A stretch of 64,000 bases of DNA from Plasmodium brasilianum (taxonomy: Eukaryota > Apicomplexa > Aconoidasida > Haemosporida > Plasmodiidae), in contig NC_090124.1 of NCBI RefSeq assembly GCF_023973825.1, forward strand, positions 1,481,501 through 1,545,500, read 5' to 3'. Each line of letters starts with the position of its first letter. The stretch's first letter is position 1. Shown piece after piece: positions 1 to 12,184 of this stretch. The notes under the pieces were generated by a model. The model worked only from the letters and a program-made list of their open reading frames with translations. It did not search any database and was not told the DNA's origin. The position numbers and the translations under genes are program-made.

Positions 1-353
1 GAACATTGAAGGGGAATTCTCCCACTTCCACCCAAACATTAATATAAAACATATGCTAAAAGAAAAACAAAATAAAGGAAAAATCGAAAAATCGAAAATT
101 TGAATAATTGCAAATTTGCATGTGAAGATGAAAGGGCACAAACGAACATGCATCAATGAAAATATAATCTGAAAGAGTTATGGAGTGAGTGCATAAAAAA
201 TATAGCGGAAGGCAAAATTGCAGCGATTTGATGGATTGGAAGTGTATCTGCGTTATGTTCTTATCTGTTTTATGTTTGTATCAGTATCTGTGTTTGTGTT
301 CGCATTTGTGTGTAGGAGCCCATATACATACATAAACTTAATTATTTATATTT
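1..353. other. 5' flank of the RAP gene, no gene seen
   Basis: AT-rich sequence upstream of the first RAP-protein gene. No open frame or motif here can be supported; it presumably holds that gene's promoter and 5' UTR. Confidence 0.6.
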
Positions 354-2058
354 ATGCGTAGAATGCATATACTAGCAAACGCAGTGAGACCACACTATGG
401 CAAGGGTTGGTTCTACAAACTTACGATTAGTTACTCCTCGTATATTATTTATGGCTCTAAGTATAATTTAAAAGATAGTTCGATAAAAGGAATGTATGAT
501 GGTACTAAAAGTAATAATGATGAGTTTCATTGGGTAAGTGAGAAGGGAAGTGAAGTACAAAGTAGTGGAACTAAATGGAAAGATAACCTTGGAGCGGTTA
601 TTTCAAACAACAGTGAGAATAATGAAGATAATTATGTAAACCTATTTACTGATAAGATAATAATAGAAAAAAATTTAAAGACCAACAAAGTGTTCTCTAT
701 ATATACGAATAGTTATATACCTAAAGAGAGTGAACATATATTAATTTTAAGTCTTAAAAAATTGAAGGAATATGAAAAGATAAAAGATAAAGTAAAATTA
801 AGTGTTTATATATATGAATTGCAAAATTTGAGTAAATCTAAAATAAGCTTTAACGTTTTAAAAAAAATAGAAATAATTAATAATCTTTTTGAACACATTA
901 ATGCAAACATAGAACATGCATCCCCTTCTTTGTTACTGTCAACGTCCATAAGTTACAAGCGAATACATTTAAACAAATATACATACTTTAAGAATATACT
1001 GCGTGCTATATGTAATAATATAAAAGTGCATAAAAGCAATAAGCTAAGTAAGCTTTTAATAAATGAAGACAGAGGTAATAAAGATGATTATCAGTACACC
1101 ATTGAATTACTTAAAAAGGAAAAAAAAAAAAATAAAAATAAAATAAATATGGTAAATGTATATACAAACCATCTCAATAATAGCGCCTTATGTTATATAT
1201 TGTACTCCTACTCCACCTTATTTACTACATCTAATGCATATGTACTGTATATATGTAAATATATCCTATTGAATGTGGGTAATCTCAACTGCTTAGACAT
1301 GTTGTCCCTGCTGTATTACATACGTAGGTCCAATGTGAAAGTTAGGGGAGCAAATATGTTTTTATGCAGAAGTGAAGGATTGAGCGGAAGTTTTGGTAGT
1401 AGATTGAGACGTAGTTCGAGTGATAGTTCTAGCGGCATGGTCGAAGGGCACGAACAAAATCACTTCGATAAAGCGGTGGATGAGTTGTCAAGTAATAAGT
1501 TAAAATCGCAGTGTAAGAGCATAAATAGTTTTACAATGAGCGACGAAATGAATAGAAAAGCTGTAAAGAGTAGAGTAATTGAAACAAATCACAAGGGCAA
1601 GTACGATGAATACAAAAATACGTACATGAAAATTCTGAGAACCATTATTCACCTTATAAATAAAAGGAAAATCTTTTTAGAAAATTCAAATATATCAGTA
1701 CTAATTTTATATTATTATTTTAAAATGAATTTCATACCAATCCAGATATTTTATAAATTCCATTATAAAATAAAAAAAAATATAAAAAAAATTGATATCA
1801 AATACTTGTCTTTATATCTGTACATTTTGAGTAGCATTAAATTTGACCTTGGCTACTACAAATTTATTTATAAGTATTTAACGTCAATTTTTCAAAACAG
1901 AGAAAAAGAGTTTAACATGTTGTCTTTGTGTCTATCCTTTTACTCGCTTTCCAAAAACGGATATTATGACGAGACCTTTGTGAGATGCTGTGTAGGGCTA
2001 TTTCGAACGTAATGGAATTAAGAAAAAAAGAAAGAAAGAGGAAAAAAAAAAAAAGAGG

Positions 2059-2104
<46 letters not shown>

Positions 2105-3801
2105 AGAGGAAACAAAAAAAAGAGGAAAAAAAAAAAAAAATGAAAACTAAAAAGTGAGAACCAAAAAGTAAAAATTAAGAAGTAAAAAGCACAAAACGAA
2201 CAGCACTTATGTTCAAACAAGCGGAGCTGCCCTTTCATTGTGTAGTGGTCATATAAGAGTCGTTAAAGATAAATGCTAATGCTTCTTTCATTTTTGTTTT
2301 CCCCCCCCCCTTCGCACTTCCAATTTATAGGTTTGCAGGAAGCCTGAATAATGTAAACATAACTAACATAATATACACACTAGGGAAATTAAAAATAAGA
2401 GACGAAGAATTGCTGGATATATTATGCGATATTTTAATGAAAAGACAAGACAACATATCAGCAATAAATTTAAGCTTAACTGTTCATAATTTATCAAAAT
2501 TAAATTATAAAAATGAGATTTTTTTTAAAATGTGTCTTGAAAAAGGAAAAGAATTATTAAGTACCTTTACAACAAAACAGCTGGTTATATTTGGTGAGGG
2601 AATGATAATAAATAATACATACGATTATGAATTCATGCAAGTTTTTTTTAATCAGCTTATAGAAATGGAATATAAGGATACTGCTACTTTTGTTAATAAT
2701 AACGATATGAATAATAACGATATGAATAATAATGATATGAATAGTAATTATATGAAGAATAATCATATGAAGAATAATAATAATATAAAGAATACTAATT
2801 ACAAGAAGAAACATATATTAAGTACAATTTGCTTCAGTTTAGCCCTGGAAAGAGAAAATTTTGTGAATCAATTTCCATTATCAATTAAAACGTTCATATC
2901 AAAAAATTTGAATAATATAATCCAGAGTAAAAGTATAAGCAACATACATGACGAAATTGTAAGTATACTAAATTATTTGAATATCGAAAATTTTGAGATA
3001 GTAAAACAGAAAAAACCGTATGTGTTTGATATATTTATTAAAGGAGATCAAAACATATATATCGATATACTATCCCCGTGTAAATATCTTACAAATTCGG
3101 TATATTTAAATGGATTTATAGAATTAAAAAAAAGACATATGAAATTGTTAAATGCGAACTATTATTATTTCAATAAAAAAAATTATTTATCTTTGGAAAG
3201 CTTAGATGAAAAAATAATTTTTATTAAAAACTTTTTGCAAAATGTCTGTTCATATAATTTCAACTATGTGAATAAAATGAAAGAAGAGAAAAAAAAAGAA
3301 ATTCAAAATTTCCTTCTTCTTAACGCGAATGAACATGGTCATCCTTTTGTACAAATTTATTATGAACAAAATGGACATCAAAAGAAAGGAAATATTACAA
3401 ATGATAAGAAGAGCTCAATTAAAAACAGAGATTATTATCTGTTACCTTCCTATGCGAATGTGGAAAATATAAAAAAAAAAATTTTAAAAAAAAAAATGCA
3501 CCAAATAAATTTTGAGCAACCGTTAATAAAAAAACAGCAAATATTCATTCATTATGATGATGATGCTTTGTTAAATCGGAGCAAAATGGATTTATTAAAT
3601 ACGACCATGTCTATTTCTGACTCAAATATATTGTATGATGAGGAACAGGCAAGGGAACAGGCGGGGGGGAAGCAGTCGCCCATTCCGTTTAAAAACGATT
3701 TTAAAGAAAAATTTTTATTCAAAAAAAAATGCCATGGGTTAAGCAAATGGGAATATTTTGATGAAAGGACAGGAAAAATTATAATCAAAAAGAGGATATA
3801 A
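354..3801 (+). CDS. RAP-domain protein, probably organellar RNA-binding (two exons)
   Basis: Model: exons 354..2008 and 2331..3801, giving 1041 aa. The donor AC|GTAATG (phase 2) and acceptor TTATAG|G are the only pair found that keeps the frame. The first codons encode a basic segment without acidic residues (MRRMHILANAVRPHYGKGW), compatible with a mitochondrial presequence. Most of the protein is Leu/Ile/Lys-rich and looks like degenerate helical repeats. There is a short Asn/Asp/Met tandem insert near 2690-2790. Toward the C-terminus (about 3015-3240) lies a RAP-like block: a DIFIKGD strand, then LKKRHMKLLNANYYY, then an EKIIFIKNFL helix. RAP proteins are expanded in apicomplexans and are linked to mitochondrial or apicoplast RNA processing, including fragmented rRNA. 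RAP membership is seen in the sequence; organelle and RNA target are inferred. Confidence 0.82.
2690..2795 (+). repeat. In-frame Asn-rich tandem repeat in the RAP gene
   Basis: Short tandem units encoding N-N-D-M-N and variants (NNHMK, NSNYMK). This is typical Plasmodium low-complexity expansion; the frame stays open. Confidence 0.75.
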
Positions 3802-4568
3802 CAATGAGGGGGAGCCTCAATAAAAAAAAAAAAAATTGCGCATGTGTGCGGTGCAAGTGCGTATAGACGCATATAAGTAAAAGCGAAAGTACGTATAAGC
3901 ATATGTACGTATTAGTAAATGTTACATATGTACTCTTCCCTAAGCACATTAATATAGTTAATTATGTTCCACTTCAAAAAATTTCACGAATTAAATTTTA
4001 TTCTTTTTTAAATTTTGCAAAAAAAAAAAACATATCCTTTTTTACACCTTTTTTAAGGTGTTTTTTGTTTTGTATTTTTTTTCTTCTCACGTATTTTTTT
4101 TTTTTTTTTCCACTTTCATTCAAGCTTTTACATTTTCCTTTCACTTGCTCATTCGGTTCCGCGTTGTCTTCTTTTTTTTTCCGTGGATCGGCCCCATCCG
4201 GTGCTTCCTATTTTATTTTATTTTATTCAAAAAGTTCGATATTTATTGTGTAGCATTTTACACCCTTATACATTTTCAACGTTTTTTAAAGAAAATTATT
4301 TGCTTATCAAGTGCCATTTTCAAGCATTTCAAGAATTTGTTCCACCTTGTCTACGTGTTAGTCGTCAATTATGTTTATTTGAAAGGAGCCTAAAAAAAAA
4401 AAAATAAAATAATAAAAAAAAAAAAAATAAGCATACATATAAAACGCAATAAATAGCATTATGCAGAAGAAAAAAAATACCGTAAAATAAATAAATAGAA
4501 AAATATTATGTGCAGCTTGCTAAATATAAATCACATTGCTTGTTCATAATATTATGAACATAACATAA
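3802..4568. other. Convergent intergenic spacer
   Basis: The 3' flanks of the RAP gene (+) and the TRAPPC6-like gene (-) meet here. The sequence is T-rich then A-rich with homopolymer runs. Open frames are short, T-rich and Phe-rich, and not credible as genes. Confidence 0.65.
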
Positions 4569-5552
4569 CTATTCAACTTTTCGATGCTCCAAAATTTTGC
4601 CCTTTATGCGCAAAAAAAAATAAAAAATAACAAAGCAGAACAAATTAGGGCAAAACAAAAACACCTTACAGTGAGGGTAATTCAGGTTATAAGTCACATA
4701 GCCCTTTATCCTAAATCTCTTTAGTATTCCTTTAATAATGCCAATAATTAAAATTAAAAAATAATGAATAAAATTATTTTTCTGATTTGTCTCATCAATT
4801 AAAAGATGTTTCAAATACATGCCTATATCGTTATCCACAACAATATATACACCTTTTTTGTATGTTTGTATTTTATCAGCATTTTTATTAAATAAAATAA
4901 ACCATATATCTCTTCCTATAAATTTTAAAATATCCTTAACATCGTTGAATTCATTTTTATATATCAACATGCGTTCAATTAATTTTATACCTATACTTTT
5001 ACCCATATCTTTAAATTTACTTGATAAAATATTTATATAATTTTTTTCTTCATTATTATTTTCTAAATACATAAGATTATTAATTATTCTATCTCTCTCA
5101 TTATAGTGTTGTCCATATATGTTATTATTGCTCATTTCATTGTTGCTATCAATATTGCTGTCATTGTTGCTGTCATTGTTACTGTCATTGTTACTGTCAT
5201 TATTGCTATCATAATAATTATTATTACTATTACGATTACATTTATTGTTATTATTACTATTACGATTACCTTTATTGTTATTATTACTATTAGTATTACC
5301 ATTATTGCAATTAGTATTATTATTATTGTTATTAGTGTTATTATTTATTTTGTTCCTTTCTTTTTCATTTTCCTTCTCCTCCTCATTCTCATAGGGTAAC
5401 CTCTTTTCATTGCGGTCTTCTTGATGATGATCTGAGGAGCTACTAAAGCTGCTAAACTCATATTCATTATTTTTCAAAAGGTCAATATTTATATTAATTA
5501 TTTCATAAATTAACAGTAATAGACTTGTCTTTGATATTTTCCCTTCACTCAT
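4569..5552 (-). CDS. TRAPPC6: TRAPP complex subunit 6 (Trs33/Bet3 family)-like
   Basis: The frame encodes up to 327 aa starting MSEGKISKTS. The conserved part starts near residue 175: KDMGKSIGIKLIERML, then ILKFIGRDIWFILF, then TYKKGVYIVVDND, and near the end IIGIIKGILKRF and NLNYPHCK. This is the order found in TRAPPC6/Trs33, whose human form is about 160 aa. TRAPP complexes tether vesicles and act as Rab GEFs at the Golgi. The extra length is an Asn/Ser/Asp-rich insert at about residues 55-150. The last ~30 codons as read through are Phe-rich and T-rich, and look like an intron: after PHC there is GTAAGG (about 4672), and an A|G acceptor lies near 4600. The exact C-terminus is therefore uncertain. 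Confidence 0.78.
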   Translation of the reverse strand: MSEGKISKTSLLLLIYEIININIDLLKNNEYEFSSFSSSSDHHQEDRNEKRLPYENEEEKENEKERNKINNNTNNNNNNTNCNNGNTNSNNNNKGNRNSNNNNKCNRNSNNNYYDSNNDSNNDSNNDSNNDSNIDSNNEMSNNNIYGQHYNERDRIINNLMYLENNNEEKNYINILSSKFKDMGKSIGIKLIERMLIYKNEFNDVKDILKFIGRDIWFILFNKNADKIQTYKKGVYIVVDNDIGMYLKHLLIDETNQKNNFIHYFLILIIGIIKGILKRFRIKGYVTYNLNYPHCKVFLFCPNLFCFVIFYFFLRIKGKILEHRKVE

Positions 5553-5720
5553 ATTATTTATTGGATTTAAATAATACCATTAAAAGATAGTCCCCCCTCA
5601 AAGGAAGGCAAAAAGGGTGAAATAATAAAAAATAAATTAAAAAAAAAAAAAAGAAAAGATAAATAAAAGGTACAGAAAAATAAATAAAAAAAAAAAATTA
5701 AAAAATTAAAACGTCAAAAA

Positions 5721-6095
5721 TAAAAAATATATGGCAATGATAAAAAATATATGGCAATGATAAAAAATATATGGCAATGATAAAAAATATATGGCAATGA
5801 TAAAAAATATATGGCAATGATAAAAAATATATGGCAATGGCAATGAAAAAATATATGGCAATGATAAAAAATATATGGCAATGATAAAAAATATATGGCA
5901 ATGATAAAAAATATATGGCAATGATAAAAAATATATGGCAATGATAAAAAATATATGGCAATGATAAAAAATATATGGCAATGATAAAAAATATATGGCA
6001 ATGATAAAAAATATATGGCAATGATAAAAAATATATGGCAATGATAAAAAATATATGGCAATGATAAAAAATATATGGCAATGATAAAAAATAAA
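5721..6095. repeat. 20-bp minisatellite, about 18 copies
   Basis: Tandem unit TAAAAAATATATGGCAATGA, nearly perfect, with one disturbed copy near 5835-5850. It lies about 170 bp upstream of the TRAPPC6-like start codon. Confidence 0.95.
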
Positions 6096-6120
6096 TAGTA
6101 ATGATAAAAAATAAATGATA

Positions 6121-6262
6121 AAATGAATAATACAAAATAACTGTAAAAAATGAATAATACAAAATAACTGTAAAAAATGAATAATACAAAATAACTGTAA
6201 AAAATGAATAATACAAAATAACTGTAAAAAATGAATAATACAAAATAACTGTAAAAAATAAA
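6121..6262. repeat. 27-bp minisatellite, five copies
   Basis: The tandem unit starts TGAATAATACAAAATAACTG and continues with an A-run (27 bp period). It directly follows the 20-bp array. Confidence 0.93.
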
Positions 6263-6924
6263 TGATAAAGTAAATTATTACATATGTCCAAAAAACTATA
6301 CATATAAAACGATGAATTTTAAATTATATTCTCTTTTGTGATGCCTATTTTTCTGGAAAATATTTGCAAAAGGGGAAACATATCTGAACAGACAAGCAAG
6401 CTTCAAATATGACGGTGTCATACATGGGAAAAATGTTCTTTGCTCATAGGAATAAATAGTGCTAAGGTATGCCTGTGAAATATATTTTCATGCACACATA
6501 CCTACAATCATACATAATAATACAAGCATAAATAATACAATATAATAATATATACAAAGTGTACATTACTTTTGAGCTTCATTTTTTCGCACTTGAAAAT
6601 AAAACAGAAGGTACTAGACTGTACTGTACCATAGTGTACAGAATTGAAAAGAAAGTCCTTTTATTTTTCAAATTAAAAAAATGTTAAACTTCAACAAGTT
6701 TAAACATATATATATATATATATATTTGCATACATGTAAATACGCATTAATATGTACCATATACATACGTACATACATATATTATGCACATGTATATACA
6801 GTAAAACACATGCTATGGAGAGATAATAATAATGATATTCAGGATATACTCACATAAATTAAAATACATACATATATTTTCGAATAAATTATACTTTAAA
6901 AATTTTCTTTAATTCATGATTTCA

Positions 6925-7096
6925 ACAAAAAAATAAAATAAAATAAAATAAAACAAAATGAAATGAAATGAAACGAAACGAAACGAAACAAAATAAAACA
7001 AAATAAAACAAAACAAAATAAAACAAAACAAAATAAAACAAAACAAAATAAAACAAAACAAAATAAAATAAAACAAAATAAAATAAAACAAAATGA
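6925..7096. repeat. AAAAT/AAAAC/AAACG pentamer-type array
   Basis: Degenerate 5-bp repeats in blocks (AAAAT, AAATG, AAACG, AAAAC, then alternating). The arrangement suggests slippage followed by homogenisation. Confidence 0.9.
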
Positions 7097-7543
7097 AATA
7101 TAGTATAATACGACATAACATAATAAAAAATTCGTTTTATAAATGCACACATAACAGCTACTAAAATTGCAATTTTGGATAAGGCAAAAAATAGGTAAAA
7201 TATGTCATTCAAGTATATTTTTGCAATATAAGTATACTACTTATACATATATATATATATATGTATTATATGCACGTAACAATAATGGGTAGGTTATATA
7301 TTTTTTACAAATACAGCAACAACTAAATAAACATATACATTTTATTAAATATTTATTAAAAAAAAAAAAAAAAAAAAAGAATATAAATGTAGATATTTTT
7401 CTAACAAATTCAATAATAAGTAGGTCTGTTTGTTCCGAATATTTTAAGAGCGACTTTTAAGAATTTTGTTTTTAAAGTAAAAAAAAAATGTTATCTAAGT
7501 AGTAACAGGAGATTCAAATGCAAAAATTAATATAAATATATAA

Positions 7544-7585
<42 letters not shown>

Positions 7586-7955
7586 GTATGCAAATATATT
7601 TGTGCATATATGCAAAATCATTTATTTTGTGTTTATCTATGAATTATATATATGTTTGTAAATATATATATAAAATTTTAGGAATGAATATAAATTAAAT
7701 ATTTATAAAAAAAAATACTTATGAATACAGTTGAGTAGGCATGTTTGAGTCTGCGAATTACAATTTTCCTTTTGTTTACTTATATATAAAACTATTCATT
7801 GTTTATACTTGTTAATTTATTTCAAAGGAACATAAGGCTCTGTTTATAAATTTATTTATATTATCATATATTACTTTATTTTAAATCTAATTTTATCCTA
7901 TTTTAGCTTATTCTATTTTTTTTTCTTCCTTTTTGACAGAAATATGTAGTTAAAA

Positions 7956-9100
7956 ATGCGTTTTCTAACAAACATAAATAATAACAATAACAACGTAAAC
8001 TCGAACTCATCATATGATTCGAGTAATTTATTAATTTACAAATATACAAGAAGTTTTAATATAACATTTAAGAAAGATATAAAATTTATTCAGATTTTAT
8101 TCCCTTCATTTACGATTTTTTGTGTTACCTTTTTTTTTTCGTTACTTCTATATTTATGCTTCTTCTGTTTGGAGGCATTTTATTTTAACAGGAAAAACCC
8201 GCTGTTTATAGATGAGTAAGGGAAAAAAAAAAAAAAAATAATAATAATAAATGTATAAAATTAATTAAAAAAATAGAGCAAAAGAACAAGATAGAATAAG
8301 TGTACGAGTAAATGAACAGTAGAGTAAAGGTGTAAAACATGGTATAATGATGAAAGCAACAAGTGAAAGAGAAAAGCAAGAACACATTTATGACTTGAAA
8401 AAGTCATTCATAATAAACTGATTCTTGCGTGCATTTTCCCACGTTCATATTATTTATTACTGTTTTCATTTGTTAGAGATGTATTAAAACGTTTTGGGCT
8501 GAACAGATTTTATATTTCAAATAATTACCAGTACTACAAGTTAATAACTGCTACTCTTTTTCATTCGAGCATATGGAACTTAATAGTATAGTTTACAAAA
8601 AAAAAAAAAAAAAAAAAAAATTAAGCTAATAATGTCGATGTTATATTGATGTGTCATAATTAAGCACATATATTATTATACACCAACATTGTTAAAACAT
8701 AAAATGTATTTTTTAACCCTTTTTTTTTTTTTTTTTTTTTTTTATTTTTGTAATAGATTAACACATATTATTTAATGAACATTGGAATAGTAGTAGAAAA
8801 GAGGTAACCATTAATAATAAAAAAAAAAGCACTACATATAACATAGAGTTTATTACACAGCTTATTCATTCACGTTTGAAGTGCGTATATGTGAAATCTA
8901 CATGTGAACATGTACGTATGAACATCCACGTGTACCCATGTTTTCACCTTTTTCTTTTTTATTTTTAAAGCTATGGGAAAGTACAGTATATAATGATTAT
9001 GTTACTAAGTACGTTGTGCGGACACTTGTTAATGCTTGCAACCTCACCATGCGCAGATGTAAGGAAACGAAAGGCTCTAATTTGAAATTAGTGCATATAT

Positions 9101-9163
<63 letters not shown>

Positions 9164-9676
9164 TTCTTGTATATATTCGTACGTATGCATGCATGTACGT
9201 ACATGCATCATGTTATGCTTTTATATTTACATTCCCACACTGCTCTCTTTTTAGGTGCATATGGGAATCACTGCAATTCTCTCAGGATTTATGGGTTTGT
9301 TTCTTCAAGAAGTTGTAACAAATTATAAGCAACTGACTGATAAGTGGGACGTCATTGGAAGTTTCATGTATGAATAGAAAATAAAAAAAATAAAATAAAA
9401 AATTAAAATAAAACAAAACAGAACAAAATAGTACAAAGCAAAATAAATTGCTGTAAACTGAAAAACATTAATATATTATTTCGTTCTTAACTTTGTAGAT
9501 TTGCAGTATTGTCCCTTTATTTGACCATATCAATGTTTGCCTATAATGGTAGGACAGTGATGTGCATATAATAATAATATATGTATTATATATGTTTAAG
9601 CACATGTTTATATTTCTGTTTTTACAAAAATGTGTTCTTATAATTTTTTTTCTAAATGTGTACATTAGATTGAAGT

Positions 9677-9714
<38 letters not shown>

Positions 9715-10119
9715 TTTTATCCCATCTTGTTTTGTAGGAAATTTTGTTGGAAATATAGGAGGAATATTTGGAGGGTTTAGTTATCCTTACATTTTTAATA
9801 AGGAATCATTTAACGGGTAAAAAAACAATTTTAGAGGCCAAAAAAATAGCATTTTAAAATGTCCTATATAATTTCAATGCATGCTTGAAAAAAAAAAAAT
9901 ATATATTTTATACATCGTGTTTGTAATTTTTGTATAGCTTATGTATTATATGTCTTTTTTCATTATTATTATACAATATGGTCACATGATAACATTTTGC
10001 ACATTTCCAATTTTTATTAATTTTATAGGCCGCAGAAAAATGTAAAAATTACCTTTGTAACATTAACGCTTTTGTTAATAATTGGTACATTTATTAGTTT
10101 AATATTTGTTAAATGTTAG
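7956..10119 (+). CDS. ROM10: Rhomboid-family membrane protein, ROM10-like, probably non-catalytic
   Basis: Eight phase-consistent exons: 7956..8215, 8477..8585, 8757..8803, 8971..9058, 9255..9367, 9499..9548, 9738..9816, 10029..10119, giving 278 aa. Rhomboid marks appear in order: TM1 (IQILFPSFTIFCVTFFF); the amphipathic YYKLITATLFHSSIWNLI segment running into INTYYLMNIGIVVEK; a VQYIMIMLLSTLCGHLLM helix; the serine-helix equivalent MGITAILSGFMG; and the histidine-helix equivalent VGNIGGIFGGF. Active rhomboids have GxSG in the first of these helices and a His before GG in the second. Here the aligned positions read G-I-T-A and N-I-G-G, so both Ser and His look replaced. The N-terminus is Asn-rich and cytosolic-looking. 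The ROM10 name rests on recalled synteny (next to malate dehydrogenase); fold assignment is firmer than the number. Confidence 0.85.
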
Positions 10120-11130
10120 AGGGATGAACATGTGCACATGTGCGTGTGTACATAATGTTTGTACATGTGTGTGGGTGTACATACGTTTGTATATATTTGT
10201 GCGTATATTTGTGTATGCTTTTGTGTGTACATTTGTGTTTATATACAAATATGTTCATGTGCACGTTAAAATATGAGGGTATCCCTTTTATTGTTAAGCT
10301 TTGACATAATAGAATTTCCAAAGAAAACTACAAATTTTATGATTTTACAGTTTTATTGTATAATATTATTTTATAGTTTTATTATACAATTTTATTTTAT
10401 GGTTTTATTGTATAATTTTATTTTATAATTATATTTTGTAAATTTATTTTGTAAATTTATTTTGTAGTTATATTTTTTTTTTATTTTAATTTGTATATTC
10501 ATACGGTTATACTTCTTTACAGTTATACTTCTTTACTACTATACTTCTTTACTGCTATACTTCCTTACTGTTATACTTCTTTACAGTTATACGTCTTTAT
10601 TGTTGTTATACTTCTTTACAGTTATACGTCTTTATTGTTATACGTCTTTATTGTTATACTTCTTTACATTTATACTTCTTTACATTTATACTTCTTTATT
10701 GTTATACTTCTTTACATTTTTACATTTTTTTTTTATTTTATTTTTCTTTTTAATCAACACCAATGTAAACTTAAAAATATAAAGAAATACCGTTAAATGA
10801 AAAAAGGAAATATTATACTTAAATCTGCATGTATATTTTTTCGTACGTTGTAATTCATATGCTTAATGTAAATAGTGCAAAGTAAAACGTATAGAAGAGT
10901 GACAAATATGCACATTCATACAACAGATCAGATGAGAAGTAAAAATGGATATGCACCTGGCGAGCATACTATGGAATACAAACTTTTCCTCGTTATCACG
11001 AATGCAGCTTAACATATATACACGTTAACATGTATGCAGCGTATCAGCTCAACTTTTTGACACATTCACTTCCGACCACCTTTGCGCATGCTGTCGTTCC
11101 CACATATACATATGTACATGTGTATATATT

Positions 11131-11182
<52 letters not shown>

Positions 11183-11242
11183 TACGCAAAAAGAGTGTAT
11201 GCTATGCTATACTGTACTTACACCATGGAAGTTAGTACACAC
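10120..11242. other. Convergent intergenic spacer
   Basis: Sequence between the rhomboid gene and malate dehydrogenase 3' ends. It contains GTGTACAT-like dinucleotide-rich sequence, T-rich runs with a TTTTATTGTATAAT-like motif, a 15-bp minisatellite and a (TA)n tract near 11135-11178. No gene seen. Confidence 0.7.
10500..10725. repeat. 15-bp minisatellite
   Basis: Tandem unit TTATACTTCTTTACA with variants (TTATACGTCTTTATTG). It makes spurious open frames because the unit is a multiple of three. Confidence 0.9.
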
Positions 11243-12184
11243 TTAATTAATTATGTCAAATGCCTTCTTAACATTGACTTTGACATGCTCAATTGACTTA
11301 TCGTACAGTTGTTGCTCCTCCTGCGTAAGGGGAAATTCTATTGGATAAACCCCTTTGTTGTTTATAAAAGTAGTTGAACCAACAAACAAATCAGAACATT
11401 TATATAAACCATTTAAATAAACTGCGCATGTAAATAATTTATTTTGATTATACAAAAATGATTTTATCATATTAACAATAGCAGCAGCAGGGGCAAAAGC
11501 AGCAGATGATTTAGCTAATTTAATAATTTCTGCTCCCATATCTCTAGTTTTTTCAATAACTTCATTAATATCTTTGCTTGTAATTAAATTTTTTTTTACA
11601 AATTCGGAAAGAGGTATACCTGACACAGAACAATATCTTTCTAAAGGTACCATTAAATCACCATGCCCTCCTAAAATGATTGCATTAATATTTGCTGGTG
11701 AAACATTTAATTTTTCAGCTAGTAATGTTCTAAATCTTGCTGTATCTAATATACCAGCCATACCACATATTTTTTCATGCGGTAAATTACTATACTTATG
11801 AAATACATTTACCATAATATCAAGTGGATTACTTACACATATAACAAATGCATTTGGACTATATGTTTTCACAGACTCAGCTACACTTTTCATAATTTTT
11901 CCATTTACACCTATCAAATCTTCTCTACTCATGCCCTCTTTTCTTTGCACACCTGCTGTTATTACAATTACATCTGAATCTTTTATATCTTCAATATTGT
12001 TCGTACCTGTTATTATCCTATTCACCCCTAGTATGGTACTAAGGTGTTTTAAATCTAATCCTTTCCCTTGTGGTACCCCCTGCACTACATCATACAAAAC
12101 AACATCCCCCAGGTTGTCCACCAAGCACAACTGACCCACTAGGGCTCCTATATAGCCACTTCCGATAAGCGATATCTTCGGCAT
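11243..12184 (-). CDS. MDH: Malate dehydrogenase (NAD-dependent, LDH-like)
   Basis: I chose the ATG at 12184, giving 313 aa, the length I recall for the P. falciparum enzyme. The frame extends 12 codons further to 12220, but that extension is Phe/Pro-rich and off-family. The protein interconverts malate and oxaloacetate with NAD. Visible features: Rossmann motif GSGYIG at residues 8-13; NAD-binding Asp32 (LYD); substrate loop RKEGMSRED with Arg81 and Arg87 (Arg at the first position indicates malate rather than lactate specificity); SNP near 118-120; Asp147 and Arg150 in GILDTARF; catalytic His174 in LGGHGD. No organelle-targeting extension is visible, so a cytosolic enzyme is expected. No intron or break is seen. 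Confidence 0.97.
   Translation of the reverse strand: MPKISLIGSGYIGALVGQLCLVDNLGDVVLYDVVQGVPQGKGLDLKHLSTILGVNRIITGTNNIEDIKDSDVIVITAGVQRKEGMSREDLIGVNGKIMKSVAESVKTYSPNAFVICVSNPLDIMVNVFHKYSNLPHEKICGMAGILDTARFRTLLAEKLNVSPANINAIILGGHGDLMVPLERYCSVSGIPLSEFVKKNLITSKDINEVIEKTRDMGAEIIKLAKSSAAFAPAAAIVNMIKSFLYNQNKLFTCAVYLNGLYKCSDLFVGSTTFINNKGVYPIEFPLTQEEQQLYDKSIEHVKVNVKKAFDIIN

Larger units (their letters stand above)
5553..7955. other. Divergent intergenic region, mostly repeats
   Basis: Shared upstream region of the TRAPPC6-like gene (-) and the rhomboid gene (+). It holds two minisatellites, an AAAAC/AAAAT-type array, (TA)n tracts near 6706-6724 and 7549-7576, and poly(A) near 7362. Long open frames here are produced by the repeats and are not genes. 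Confidence 0.7.

Noticed and set aside
5698..6303. 200-codon minus-strand frame rich in Ile/Tyr/Phe
   Set aside because: Simple translation of the 20-bp and 27-bp minisatellites.
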